Assembly: GCF_003313505.1 (NCBI RefSeq)
Contig: NZ_QMHO01000002.1
Coordinates: forward strand, 1 to 64,000
Length of the DNA stretch: 64,000 bases
Reading direction: 5' to 3'
Source: Pedobacter nanyangensis
GTDB lineage: Bacteria > Bacteroidota > Bacteroidia > Sphingobacteriales > Sphingobacteriaceae
Shown: positions 1-9,341 of the stretch, in pieces
How the letters are laid out: the number at the start of each line of letters is the position of its first letter
How positions within the stretch are numbered: position 1 is the stretch's first letter
Translations under genes and position numbers: made by a program
The notes under the pieces: model-generated
Seen by the model: only the letters and a program-made list of their open reading frames with translations
What the model was told of the DNA's origin: nothing
The model's database searches: none

Positions 1-2
1 AA

Positions 3-101
3 GTGGCCACTTTGAAGAAAAAAAAGGTGGCCACTTTTGGAATATCCCCCAAGCTAGAATTAGTATGTGTTTTTAATGTTAAATGTGGCCAGTTTTGGAA
101 T
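3..101. repeat. Three short direct repeats, possible IS end
   Basis: Three copies of one short unit lie at 3-13, 27-43 and 85-101. The second and third read gtggccacttttggaat and gtggccagttttggaat and differ at one base. Spaced copies of a terminal motif starting with tggcca resemble the multiple end repeats of IS21-family elements, so the window may begin just inside or beside such an element. No istA or istB coding sequence is visible, so this is inference from the repeat pattern alone. Confidence 0.35.
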
Positions 102-201
102 AATCTACAGTTAGAGTAGGATCATAACTTTTTGACCTTTTGGTAGCGGATGTAATTTAAAAAATACCATTTTTGATATTTGCCAGCTTTTTTGTTCTAA
201 A

Positions 202-240
202 ATAGTCCTGTCAAGGCACTTCATAGTTTGACAGGACTAT
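202..240 (-). terminator. Hairpin after the decayed mini-ORF
   Basis: A perfect 13-bp inverted repeat (202-214 with 228-240) has a 13-nt loop. Read on the minus strand it is followed by a short T-rich stretch, so it could end minus-strand transcription. The stop codon of the degenerate mini-ORF at 221-352 falls inside the loop. Confidence 0.5.
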
Positions 241-352
241 AAGTCAATAAAAAACTAGATGAAATTTTTCTAACTAAATCCTCGATAACCGGCTCTATAA
301 GTATTAATAAGCGCTTTAGATGTTCAAAATACTCCTCTTGATCGGTAAGTAA
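221..352 (-). pseudogene. Degenerate copy of the 33-aa mini-ORF
   Basis: The reading frame encodes DQEEYFEHLKRLLILIEPVI and continues with EDL, which aligns with the peptide encoded at 452-553 (shared pattern QxxYxxHLxxxLxLIEPxxxDL). The codon aligned with the neighbour's ATG is TTA, and there is no ATG, GTG or TTG between it and the upstream in-frame stop. It therefore looks like a copy that lost its start. Its function is unknown. Confidence 0.4.
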
Positions 353-387
353 ATTTAGATTTTAATAAGCTCCAAATTTTTGGTTCA

Positions 388-422
388 AAATTGGTAGGTC
401 AAAGGTATCAACCTACCAATTT
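388..422 (-). terminator. Hairpin after the 33-aa mini-ORF
   Basis: A perfect 12-bp inverted repeat (388-399 with 411-422) has an 11-nt loop. On the minus strand it lies about 30 nt after the stop of the mini-ORF at 452-553 and is followed by a short T run. It is a plausible intrinsic terminator. Confidence 0.5.
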
Positions 423-451
423 GAGATATAAAAATACTCGAATTATTTCAA

Positions 452-553
452 CTATTTTAAGAAGCCTTTCATTCGTAAATCATTTACTATTGGCTCAATA
501 AGCCGTAGGAAGTCTTCTAAATGCTGCAAGTAATCCTGCTGAACGGTACTCAT
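452..553 (-). CDS. Hypothetical 33-aa peptide
   Basis: A 33-codon ORF starts with ATG at 553 and ends with TAG. The peptide begins MSTVQQDYLQHLEDFLRLIE and ends in GFLK. It is an amphipathic, probably single-helix peptide of no family I recognise. Support for it being real comes from a related, partly decayed copy on the same strand at 221-352, and from a hairpin following each copy. It is too short for coding statistics, and the pair could also be remnants of a longer mobile-element gene. Confidence 0.4.
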   Translation of the reverse strand: MSTVQQDYLQHLEDFLRLIEPIVNDLRMKGFLK

Positions 554-576
554 CCTTTTTAAAAGGATAAAAAACT

Positions 577-614
577 AAAAAGGCAGCCGTTTAATGTAAA
601 CGAGCTGCCTTTTT
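577..614. terminator. Strong hairpin with A and T flanks
   Basis: An 11-bp arm (577-587) pairs with 604-614. An inner stem (588-592 with 598-602) extends it around a small loop. A residues precede it and a T run follows, so it could terminate transcription in either direction. It lies just upstream of the minus-strand mini-ORF and may insulate it. Confidence 0.6.
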
Positions 615-675
615 TCAAAATTGGTTTCCATGAGATGTTTAAACGTCGATTGAAAGACTGACCGGTAAAGACATA

Positions 676-710
676 ATCCTGGCTTTGAAACATCAAAGTC
701 AGGATTTTTT
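676..710 (+). terminator. Intrinsic terminator-like hairpin
   Basis: The arms at 676-686 and 695-705 pair over 11 bp with one G-U pair, followed by a run of six T on the plus strand. No complete plus-strand gene lies before it inside the window, so it may be left over from a lost gene. Confidence 0.55.
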
Positions 711-1005
711 GTTTAAACCCTCATTTTTGGTTCGTTAAAGGCGGTCAAAGATTTGTTGCTCAAGGTTTTATTGATAAGGTGGGTTGGGCGGCGAGTTTAT
801 AGCACGGCATCATTCGATAACCTAGAAACTATTAGCGCCAATGGTGTCGGATATGGATTTCCAGTTTCGTATTATTGCGAATTGAATAAAGCTATGCGGT
901 AAAAATTATTTAGCTATTCTCGTGGTCTATCGCTGATTAAGCTTGTAATTATAAACAATCTTTTATAATATTGTTGGCAACCAACTCTCCACCAACTTAT
1001 AAGCT
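711..1005. other. Gene-free stretch before the sigma factor
   Basis: No intact ORF is present. On the plus strand two stop-separated stretches read like protein: one includes GGQRFVAQGFIDKVGWAASL and the next includes SANGVGYGFPVSYYCELNKA. They may be remnants of a lost gene, but I recognise no family. The promoter of the sigma-factor gene should lie in the last 100 bases, where an AT-rich TATAATATTG at about 966-975 only loosely fits the Bacteroidota -7 element. Confidence 0.25.
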
Positions 1006-1587
1006 ATGAACATTGGGTATTCTTCATATACACTTGAAGAACTTCTTTTGCGTGTAAAAGAAGATGACCAACGTGCGTTCGACGAGCTTTATGCCAGGAC
1101 CTGGAAACAGCTTTACATCAAAACCTACAGCAAGTTAAAAATTGAAGACCTTTCGAAGGACATCGTTCAAGAGGTTTTTGTAGACTTTTGGAACAAGCGC
1201 TATGCTAGGGATATCCAAAATGTAGAAGCTTATTTAATGCAGGCTGTGAAGTTTAAGGTGTTGGATGAGTTTCGTAAATCTCGCTACGAGTTTGTAGAAC
1301 TTGATAATTTTATTGAGCAAATCAGAGACAGCAGCGATGCCGATTCGCAATTGATCTCAAAAGAATTTTTTACTGCGCTTAAGGCTTGGACAGAAACGCT
1401 CCCCGCAAAAAGAAGAGAGATTTTTAAGTTGAAATATGAAGAGGGCTTAAGCAATAAAGAAATTGCTGAACGATTAGATCTTTCTGTTAAAACAGTTCAA
1501 AATCAATTGCTTAATTCGTCGGCCGAACTTAAAGTTTTGCTGCGCTCTGCACTATTTACACATTTTTTACTTTTTTTTGGGAGTTAA
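1006..1587 (+). CDS. ECF-type RNA polymerase sigma factor
   Basis: A 193-aa sigma-70 family protein of the ECF, FecI-like group. Region 2 lies around residues 22-85, including the core-binding segment EDLSKDIVQEVFVDFWNKR. Region 4 (about 125-180) holds the helix-turn-helix GLSNKEIAERLDLSVKTVQN. It is followed 52 bp later by a FecR anti-sigma gene and then by a SusC with an STN domain. This is the classic trans-envelope cascade: substrate binding at SusC is relayed through FecR to free the sigma factor, which then transcribes the locus. The probable target is the PUL at 2811-19602. The family call is firm and the target is inferred from position. Confidence 0.93.
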   Translation: MNIGYSSYTLEELLLRVKEDDQRAFDELYARTWKQLYIKTYSKLKIEDLSKDIVQEVFVDFWNKRYARDIQNVEAYLMQAVKFKVLDEFRKSRYEFVELDNFIEQIRDSSDADSQLISKEFFTALKAWTETLPAKRREIFKLKYEEGLSNKEIAERLDLSVKTVQNQLLNSSAELKVLLRSALFTHFLLFFGS

Positions 1588-1639
1588 GTAAGCTTTCTAC
1601 GACTACTAGTTAAAGGGAACCAAATAAACCTAAACTTGT

Positions 1640-2755
1640 ATGTCCAAAAAATCTATCAGAAGTAGGTTTTTATCAACCATAGATAAATACTTAAAAGGGA
1701 AATCTACTCCCGAACAAAATACGCTTGTCGATTATTTTTACGACTCTATTCCTAATGAAACCATTCCGGAAGAGAAGCTGGCGGTGATTGGTGCAGAGAT
1801 CAAAAATCACATTGATCAAAATATCTCTACTAAAGTAGTAAAGCTGAAACCACGTCGTTATACTTTCCTAAAAATTGCTTCGTGCCTGGTATTGCTGGGA
1901 GTGGCATCCACCTATGTGTACCAAAAATACTTTGCTGCACAAACTAATTACAGCCTGGCTAAAAATGACTTAAGCTCGCCGATAATTGTGCTTAGCGATG
2001 GCGAAAGTTATGATTTGCGTGACAGCATGTTCAATAAATTAGCCCACAAAGTGGAAGACAAAGGCGAAAAGGTTTTTGTACTGCCAGAAGATTTTGCGAA
2101 CAGCAGCACCATCAACCAGATTAAAAACCCAAGCAACAGAATTTTTGCTTTCCAATTGCACGATGGTACCAAAGCTTGGTTAAATCCTCACTCTACTTTA
2201 GAGATTTTACCAGTTGTGGCCGGTAAGCGTATGGTTAAAATCGAGGGAACGGTATTGTTCGACGTTCAGAAAATAAAAACTGCGGATCGTTATATGCCTT
2301 TTGTGGTGAAAACGGCGCTACAGACCATAGAAGTCTTGGGAACCAAATTCATCGTCAATTCTTTTGACAAAGTGAACGAAGATGTGCTCTTGCTGGAAGG
2401 TAAGGTGAAATTGACCCATAACAATTTCCATACAGCAGTTATCCTTAAGCCAGATCAAAAGGCATCGTTGCGCAGTACAGACCCGAAAATACTCATTACC
2501 AAATCTGCCGATGGCTACAAAGTAGAGGCTTGGCACAAGGGGCTGTTCTATTTCGAGAACGAAAAAATGGATGAGGTAATGGCAGAAATGGCCCAATGGT
2601 ATGGTGAGGAAATTGTGGTAGATAAGGCCGTTAAAAATATTCCGATTACGGGTATGATCAGCAGGTATGACAATATCGATCAGGCATTGAAAATGATTGA
2701 GATGACCAGTAATGTAAAATATACGAGGAGCGGAGGAAAGATTTTTGTGAGGTAA
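1640..2755 (+). CDS. FecR family anti-sigma factor
   Basis: A 371-aa inner-membrane anti-sigma factor. The N-terminal cytoplasmic part (about 1-72) should hold the partner sigma factor. One membrane helix is visible at about 75-95 (FLKIASCLVLLGVASTYVYQ). The periplasmic FecR domain follows (about 165-260, with the typical WLNPHSTLEILP and FDV segments). A C-terminal DUF4974-like region (about 295-368) would contact the STN domain of the SusC encoded next. It sits between its sigma factor and the transporter gene, consistent with one signalling unit. Confidence 0.93.
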   Translation: MSKKSIRSRFLSTIDKYLKGKSTPEQNTLVDYFYDSIPNETIPEEKLAVIGAEIKNHIDQNISTKVVKLKPRRYTFLKIASCLVLLGVASTYVYQKYFAAQTNYSLAKNDLSSPIIVLSDGESYDLRDSMFNKLAHKVEDKGEKVFVLPEDFANSSTINQIKNPSNRIFAFQLHDGTKAWLNPHSTLEILPVVAGKRMVKIEGTVLFDVQKIKTADRYMPFVVKTALQTIEVLGTKFIVNSFDKVNEDVLLLEGKVKLTHNNFHTAVILKPDQKASLRSTDPKILITKSADGYKVEAWHKGLFYFENEKMDEVMAEMAQWYGEEIVVDKAVKNIPITGMISRYDNIDQALKMIEMTSNVKYTRSGGKIFVR

Positions 2756-2810
2756 CCTTGCGCTAAACCAGATAGATATCAATCAACTAACAAACTAAAT
2801 ATAGCTTCAG

Positions 2811-5800
2811 ATGCAAAATCAATTATTGCGATGTAAAAACGCGGTACAGACCTCGCTACGGCGTGTGCTGAGACCCATGTGCTTAATGTTGCTGCTCAGT
2901 TTTATCAATGCTAACGTGGTATGGGCCAGTCAAAAATCGATTTCTATATCGTTTAGCAACCTCGCCATTAAAGAGGTATTTAAAGAACTGAACCAACAAA
3001 CGGGACTAAAATTTATCTATTCGACACTTGATCTCAACGAGAATAAAAGAGTAACCGGAACGTATAAAAATGCTACTATCGAAAAAGTGGTGGGCGATGT
3101 GCTCAGTGGTTCAAATGTCACCTATGTCATTCAGGATAATACGGTGGTCATCAAAAAGGGAACTCGGGCAGTTACCCAGGTTAAGCCTGATCGAATAATC
3201 AAAGGTAAGGTGGTAGATGATGAGGCTAAACCTTTGCCAGGCGTAACGATTAAGGCCAATGCTTCTAACGCCGCTACTTTGAGTGATCCTGATGGAAATT
3301 TTTCGATCAAAGTAACCACTGCCGATACCGATTTGATTTTTAATATGATAGGCTTTGCCCCATTTACACTAAAAATTGATGATAGAACAGATTACGAAAT
3401 AAAAATGGCTTCGGTGGATCAGCGTTTAAACGAAATTGTGGTGGTTGGCTATGGTGTGCAGAAACGTAAAGATTTAACGGGATCGGTAGCTTCGGTAACT
3501 GCCGAGCAAATTAACAAAATGCCTACTACAAGTTTAAGCGAAATGCTAAGAGGTGCAGCTCCAGGTGTACAAGTAACCACCGGAAACAATTCGCCAGGCG
3601 GTAGTTCCAGTATTTTAATCAGGGGCAGAAGGTCACTATCAGCGGGGAACGATCCGCTTTACATTGTGGATGGTGTACCTACTGCAAGTATTGACGACAT
3701 CAATGCGAACGAAATTGCTTCGGTAGAAATTCTGAAAGATGCTTCCGCACAATCAATTTATGGTGCTAGAGCCGCAAATGGAGTAATTCTAGTAACCACC
3801 AAACGAGGAGTTTCGGCAAAAACTAAAGTGAATGTAAACTCCTATGTGGGCGCTCAAAACTTGTTTCGCAACTTCGAATTTTACGATGGCGAACAATGGG
3901 CTGCCTATAGAAAAGAAGCTTTTTACAATGCCTACGGCTATTACGATGAGCAGGAAGCTTTTAGGGGCGTGATGGGTGAAGTTTACCGTTCTAAAGAATA
4001 TGTAGATTGGGAGGATGTAATGATCGGTACTGCCTATCAGAACAAAAATGACATTTTAATACAGTCGGGTAGTGAAAAAACTAAATATGCACTGTCATTG
4101 GGCCACTTTTATCAAGATGGTCTAGTGCCAGAATCTGATTTTAAAAGGTTTACAGGGAGGTTAAATATCGATCAAACTTTGTCAAAGGCCATTTCCGTAG
4201 GAGCTAACATTGCCTTTACCAAATCTTATCGAAACATTGCCGATGGTAGTTTCAACTCTTTCATTACCATGCCGCCCCTGGCAAAGGTGTACAACCCTGA
4301 TGGTTCTTTGCGAGAGGATGTAACCGAAGTGGGAGAGTCTCATTATAACCCCCTGTGGAATATCAATAATGCGGATAACCTGAGCATTACCGATAGGTTG
4401 AATATGAACTTATTTGCCGATTGGAAAATCAATAAAGATTTCTCGTTTAGGTTAAATGGCAGTTTAAACAACCGTAAAGTGCAGGATAATACCTATTTGG
4501 GCTTAAGGCATACTACAGGCCGCAATAACGGCGGGCAGGCTACGGTTTCAGAAAGTACTTACAACGATTATATCGTTGAGGCCATCCTTAATTACAATAA
4601 GGATATCAATAAACACCATTTTGATGCTACGGCAATGGCCAGTATCAATGGTATTCAGTGGAAAAGAATTGGTAATACTGGTTTTGGCTTTCCTAACGAT
4701 GATCTTTCCTACAATGCTATCAGCTCTGCCAACACTTTTTCTGTAATGGCTTATGAGTTGTCAGATAGAAAATTGCTTTCCTACATGGGAAGGGCTAGGT
4801 ATAATTTCGATAGCAAGTATTTGGTTACTTTATCCTTAAGGGTAGATGGTTCATCGGTTTTCGGTGCCAACAATAAATACGGTTATTTTCCTGCTGCTGC
4901 GGTAGCTTGGAGACTGAAACAAGAATCTTTTTTAAAGGATGCAAAGTTCCTAACCGATTTGAAATTAAGAGTGAGCTATGGTGCGGTGGGCAACCAGGGG
5001 ATTAGCCCTTACACTACGCTTGGCCTGGCAGATCGCTACCTGATTGAATTTGGGAACAACACACAGGTGGGTTATTTACCTAACTCGCAATTGGTAAATC
5101 CCAACTTGAAATGGGAAACTTCAACCTCTACCAATATCGGTATAGATTACGGTTTTTTTGGCGGAAGGTTGAACGGTACCATCGAATACTACGATACCCA
5201 AACCACAGATTTATTGGTAGAGCGCTCTTTGGCAACCACTACAGGTTATTCAAGTCAACTGGTTAACCTTGGCCATGTACAAAATAGAGGTCTAGAAATT
5301 GGTTTGAACGGGACGGTAATCGAGAAAAAAGACTTTAAGTGGAATGTAAATGTCAATTTCACACTGAACAGAAATAAAATTAAAAAGATTGATGGCTCTT
5401 TGGATGCCAATGGAAATCCGAAGAATGATTTGAACAATAACTGGTTTATTGGCCAACCGATGAACGTAGCCTACGACTATCGTTTTGATGGCATTTGGCA
5501 GCTCAACGATAACATTGCGGGTTCGCACATGCCAACCGCAAAGCCTGGTAGTGTTAAAGTAGGTGATGTAAACGGCGATGGTGTAGTTTCGGTAGACGAT
5601 AGAATTGTTATTCAAAGAGACCCCAAGTGGTTAACCTCCTTGATTACGAGCTTCGATTATAAGAACTTTAATCTTTCGCTGGATTTTTATTACGTATATG
5701 GTGGCTATCGCTACAATTCTTATTTAGCTTCTTTCGAAACCGGAGGGGATTTAACGGGAAAAAGAAATGGTATCCGTAGAAACTATTGGACCATCCATAA

Positions 5801-6083
5801 TCCATCTAACACTGCTCCAGCGCCAAACTTTGTACAGGCTCCAGCGTTTTTGGCTTCCTCTGCTTATGAAAAAGCAGATTACATCAAGCTAAGAAATATT
5901 TCACTTGCTTATCGTATGCCTAAAAACCTGGTTCAAAAAGTGAAGCTCGATGATTTGAAGCTATTCTGTACCATGAGTAATGTGTTCACTTGGACAGATG
6001 TGCAGGCCTACGGACCAGAGCAAAATGCTGGTGCCTACCCAGAGCCCAGGACCTTGTTGTTCGGAATTAACTTTTCATTCTAA
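2811..6083 (+). CDS. SusC/RagA TonB-dependent transporter with STN domain
   Basis: A 1090-aa outer-membrane importer for oligosaccharides. After a signal peptide (about 20-42) come a secretin/TonB N-terminal (STN) signalling domain (about 45-115), a carboxypeptidase-regulatory-like beta-sandwich (about 128-205), the plug with the SusC hallmark NEIVVVGYGVQKRKDLTGSV, and a long beta-barrel ending in aromatic FSF. The STN domain marks it as the receptor of the FecI/FecR pair just upstream; the other two SusC proteins in the window lack it. It pairs with the SusD encoded next. The ligand is unknown. Confidence 0.95.
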   Translation: MQNQLLRCKNAVQTSLRRVLRPMCLMLLLSFINANVVWASQKSISISFSNLAIKEVFKELNQQTGLKFIYSTLDLNENKRVTGTYKNATIEKVVGDVLSGSNVTYVIQDNTVVIKKGTRAVTQVKPDRIIKGKVVDDEAKPLPGVTIKANASNAATLSDPDGNFSIKVTTADTDLIFNMIGFAPFTLKIDDRTDYEIKMASVDQRLNEIVVVGYGVQKRKDLTGSVASVTAEQINKMPTTSLSEMLRGAAPGVQVTTGNNSPGGSSSILIRGRRSLSAGNDPLYIVDGVPTASIDDINANEIASVEILKDASAQSIYGARAANGVILVTTKRGVSAKTKVNVNSYVGAQNLFRNFEFYDGEQWAAYRKEAFYNAYGYYDEQEAFRGVMGEVYRSKEYVDWEDVMIGTAYQNKNDILIQSGSEKTKYALSLGHFYQDGLVPESDFKRFTGRLNIDQTLSKAISVGANIAFTKSYRNIADGSFNSFITMPPLAKVYNPDGSLREDVTEVGESHYNPLWNINNADNLSITDRLNMNLFADWKINKDFSFRLNGSLNNRKVQDNTYLGLRHTTGRNNGGQATVSESTYNDYIVEAILNYNKDINKHHFDATAMASINGIQWKRIGNTGFGFPNDDLSYNAISSANTFSVMAYELSDRKLLSYMGRARYNFDSKYLVTLSLRVDGSSVFGANNKYGYFPAAAVAWRLKQESFLKDAKFLTDLKLRVSYGAVGNQGISPYTTLGLADRYLIEFGNNTQVGYLPNSQLVNPNLKWETSTSTNIGIDYGFFGGRLNGTIEYYDTQTTDLLVERSLATTTGYSSQLVNLGHVQNRGLEIGLNGTVIEKKDFKWNVNVNFTLNRNKIKKIDGSLDANGNPKNDLNNNWFIGQPMNVAYDYRFDGIWQLNDNIAGSHMPTAKPGSVKVGDVNGDGVVSVDDRIVIQRDPKWLTSLITSFDYKNFNLSLDFYYVYGGYRYNSYLASFETGGDLTGKRNGIRRNYWTIHNPSNTAPAPNFVQAPAFLASSAYEKADYIKLRNISLAYRMPKNLVQKVKLDDLKLFCTMSNVFTWTDVQAYGPEQNAGAYPEPRTLLFGINFSF

Positions 6084-6093
6084 AAGAACAAAT

Positions 6094-7677
6094 ATGAAAC
6101 GAAATATAATTTATGCTTTGTTATTGAGTGCTGGATTGGTGTCCTGTTCTAAAGTATTAGAAGAAGAAAACCTTACCAAATACTCTGCAGATTACATCTA
6201 TAGTACCGAAGGTGGTTTGAAATTAGCAACTAGCGCTGTTTATTCTTTGCTGCGTGCCTACGCCAACGATACTGAAAATGCGACTGTTTTTGCTTTGGAA
6301 CGCGGAACAGATTTAGCGGTAACCAACGGTGGTACGGGAAATTACTTCGGTATTTATGATCCCAACAATTTACGCCCATCGTCTTCGCAGGTGGCACACA
6401 TGTGGCGCACCATGTACCGAATTATTGGAAAAGCCAACGAAATTATTGCAGCAGGAGCCAAGTTGCCAGAAACAGCAGCCTTAAAAGCAACATTGGCAGA
6501 AGCAAAGTGTTTTAGAGCCCAAGCCTATTTTTTATTGTATAGAACTTATGATAGGATATGGTTAAACACAGCGCCTACAACTTGGGAAAACGTAGATGCG
6601 CCTAAAAACTATAAGGCAGCGACCAATGCCGAGGTATTTGCGTTGCTTTACAGCGATTTGGATTACGCAATTGCCAATCTCCCCTGGAAATCATCGGAAC
6701 CTGGCAGGTTTAACCAAGCGGCGGCACGTCACATGAAGGCTAAAGCAGCCCTGTGGGCAAAAGATTGGGATACTGCATTGGATCAGGTAGATAAGATCAG
6801 CACTTCTGGCCAATATCGCTTGGTAGCCTTAGACAGTGTTTTCAATGCGGGAGATCTAAACCATAGCGAAGCGCTGATGGTGCAGCAATGGAGTAAAAAT
6901 CCGGGAGGAAACCTATCTGAAAGTACGCCACTGGGCAATTATTTTGCAGCGTATTTTATTGCCCAGTACAGAACGGAGATTGGTGGTACCGCCGAATATG
7001 CTTGTAGCTATGATAATTGGGGCTATACATATGGTAGATGTTTGCCAAGCCCGTACCTTTTCTCGCTATACAATCAGTTGAAAGATAAGCGGTATAATTC
7101 GTTCTATATCCATAGGTATAAAAACACCACGTCGTCACCTATCGCTTACGGCAATGTAACCGTTAATCCGGACGATTATTTTCCACTGTACAAAAGTGGT
7201 AACAAGAACAGGTTTGTGTATCCGGGCTGTACCAAGTATGGCGATATCTGGACCCGTACACCTGCCGAAACGCGTAGCTACAAAGATTTGATCGTTTATC
7301 GTTTAGCCGAAACCTATATCATCGGTGCCGAAGCTGCCTTGATGAAAGGCAATCAATCCTTAGCTAAAGAATATTTTAACAAAGTATGGATGAGAGCAGG
7401 TAATGATGAATTTACCGGTGCGCTCACCATCAAAGATATTATAGATGAGCAAGCCCGGGAATTAGCTTTTGAAGGCGACAGATGGTATTTCCTGAAAAGG
7501 CTCGGCATTTTAATTTCGCAGGTGCGTAACTATGCCGGCGATCCAGAAATTGCTGCTTCTATTGGGGGCAGGGCCAATTTGCCTGCCAATCCTCATTTTG
7601 TGAGATGGCCAATTCCAGAAACTGAAGTTATTAATATGGGGGCTGATAACTTCCCCCAAAATCCAGGTTACAACTAA
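6094..7677 (+). CDS. SusD/RagB family glycan-binding lipoprotein
   Basis: A 527-aa surface lipoprotein that forms the lid of the SusC importer and captures its glycan. The reading frame is open further upstream, inside susC, but ATG 6094 gives a normal lipoprotein signal (LLLSAGLVSC, Cys at about residue 18) and leaves a 10-bp gap after susC, so I prefer it. SusD features include TPR-like N-terminal helices with EAKCFRAQAYFLLYR and a C-terminal region with AFEGDRWYFLKRLG and a closing NPGYN. It is the second gene of the PUL 1 transport pair. Confidence 0.93.
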   Translation: MKRNIIYALLLSAGLVSCSKVLEEENLTKYSADYIYSTEGGLKLATSAVYSLLRAYANDTENATVFALERGTDLAVTNGGTGNYFGIYDPNNLRPSSSQVAHMWRTMYRIIGKANEIIAAGAKLPETAALKATLAEAKCFRAQAYFLLYRTYDRIWLNTAPTTWENVDAPKNYKAATNAEVFALLYSDLDYAIANLPWKSSEPGRFNQAAARHMKAKAALWAKDWDTALDQVDKISTSGQYRLVALDSVFNAGDLNHSEALMVQQWSKNPGGNLSESTPLGNYFAAYFIAQYRTEIGGTAEYACSYDNWGYTYGRCLPSPYLFSLYNQLKDKRYNSFYIHRYKNTTSSPIAYGNVTVNPDDYFPLYKSGNKNRFVYPGCTKYGDIWTRTPAETRSYKDLIVYRLAETYIIGAEAALMKGNQSLAKEYFNKVWMRAGNDEFTGALTIKDIIDEQARELAFEGDRWYFLKRLGILISQVRNYAGDPEIAASIGGRANLPANPHFVRWPIPETEVINMGADNFPQNPGYN

Positions 7678-7694
7678 AATTTACATAAAAAGAT

Positions 7695-9329
7695 ATGAAG
7701 AAGATTATTTCTATACTGCTATTACTTATATCGTTCACAACCTATGCATCTAATAATCCAAGTAGCTACGATATCTGTGTTTACGGAGAATCGGCCTCTG
7801 GCGTAATTACTGCCATCCAAAGTGGCAGGTTAGGTAAAAAAGTAGTGCTAATTTCTAAAAATACGCACGTAGGTGGTTTGGTTACCTCTGGTTTAACCGC
7901 TACCGATATGAACAGAAATGACGTAGTGGGCGGCTTAACCCGAGAATATTACCAACGGTTATACACTTACTATCTGCAACCACAGGTTTGGGTAAGTCAA
8001 AACCGCGATGAGTTTTTCGTGAAATCCTTAAAGAGAACCTATAAAGGGAAAAATGAGGATAGAAAAATGCAGTGGGTTTACGAATCTAAAGTAGCGGAGA
8101 AAATTATGGTCGATATGCTGAAGGAAGCCAATGTGGAGGTTTTATTCAATGAGCGCCTGAAACTCAAAGGTGGTGTGAAGAAAAGTGGTAAACAGCTAAC
8201 TGGTATCGAGATGGAAAGTGGTAAGCTGATACAGGCAAAGGTGTTTGTGGATGCCACTTACGAAGGAGATCTGATGGCCAAATCGGGCGTTTCCTATACC
8301 GTAGGCAGAGAAGCCAATGACCAGTATGGAGAAACCTTGAACGGTTACCGTATCAATTACGAAAAAGGGACCGACCTAAGCCAGATTGATCCTTACGTCA
8401 TCGAAGGCGATAAAAAATCAGGTTTGTTGCCTTACATCGATAAAAAAGCACCGAGCAAACAAGGCGCTAAAGACAAAAAAGTGCAGGCCTACACTTATCG
8501 TATGACTTTGACTGATGACCCAGCCAATAGAATCAAGATCGAAAAACCAGCAAACTATAATGCGCTTTGGTACGAAGTTTTATTAAGGCAAATTAAGTTA
8601 AACCCAAGTATCGAATTACAAAAGATCATTACCTTAACGCCAATGCCAAACCGTAAAACCGACACCAACCACTTGGATTTCTTTGGTGCGAGTTATAACT
8701 ACGCAGAAGCAAGTTACGAGCAACGTAAACAGATTGAGCAGCTGCACAAAGATTATGCTCTGGGCATGCTCTGGTTCTTAGGGAACGATCCCCGTGTTCC
8801 AGAACATATCAGAAAGGAAATGAGCGACTGGGGATTACCTAAGGATGAGTTTGTGGATACCCAAAATTTCCCTAACCACATCTATGTAAGAGAAGCAAGA
8901 AGAATGCAGGGCGAGTATGTGATGATCGAAAAAAATGTTACCAAAGAAGGTAGAGAAGCAGCAGCACATGGCATTGGATTAGGTTCTTACGCTTTAGATT
9001 GCCATTACGTTTCTAAAGTAATTGATGGCGAAGGCAAATTGCGTTACGAGGGTACCATATTCAGGCCAACTACACCGTATCCAATCAGCTATTATGCCAT
9101 TACGCCAAAAAAGAAAGAAGTAACCAATTTGTTGGTGCCAATTTGTTTGTCATCGTCCCATGTCGCATATAGTTCCATCAGAATGGAGCCGGTTTACATG
9201 GTTTTGGGGCAATCGGCAGCAGTGGCGGCAGCAATGGCAATAGACAATAACGTAGCTGTTCAGGATATTTCGTACGCTGATTTGGCCACTAAGCTGGAAG
9301 GGCTAAATCAAATCATCAAAACCCAATAA
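7695..9329 (+). CDS. FAD-dependent oxidoreductase (PF12831-like), exported
   Basis: A 544-aa protein with a signal peptide (about 1-18). The N-terminal dinucleotide-binding fold is DICVYGESASGVITAIQSGR, followed by VGGLVTSGLTATDMN. Both are typical of the FAD_oxidored family that is common in Bacteroidota sugar loci. The C-terminal segment SSHVAYSSIRMEPVYMVLGQ is characteristic of the same family. The reaction is unknown; oxidation of a sugar hydroxyl is a reasonable guess given the neighbouring glycosidases. It is a clear paralogue of the protein at 15760-17748, which carries an extra C-terminal domain. It lies 17 bp after susD and 12 bp before the first glycosidase. Confidence 0.85.
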   Translation: MKKIISILLLLISFTTYASNNPSSYDICVYGESASGVITAIQSGRLGKKVVLISKNTHVGGLVTSGLTATDMNRNDVVGGLTREYYQRLYTYYLQPQVWVSQNRDEFFVKSLKRTYKGKNEDRKMQWVYESKVAEKIMVDMLKEANVEVLFNERLKLKGGVKKSGKQLTGIEMESGKLIQAKVFVDATYEGDLMAKSGVSYTVGREANDQYGETLNGYRINYEKGTDLSQIDPYVIEGDKKSGLLPYIDKKAPSKQGAKDKKVQAYTYRMTLTDDPANRIKIEKPANYNALWYEVLLRQIKLNPSIELQKIITLTPMPNRKTDTNHLDFFGASYNYAEASYEQRKQIEQLHKDYALGMLWFLGNDPRVPEHIRKEMSDWGLPKDEFVDTQNFPNHIYVREARRMQGEYVMIEKNVTKEGREAAAHGIGLGSYALDCHYVSKVIDGEGKLRYEGTIFRPTTPYPISYYAITPKKKEVTNLLVPICLSSSHVAYSSIRMEPVYMVLGQSAAVAAAMAIDNNVAVQDISYADLATKLEGLNQIIKTQ

Positions 9330-9341
9330 AACCTACAAATT

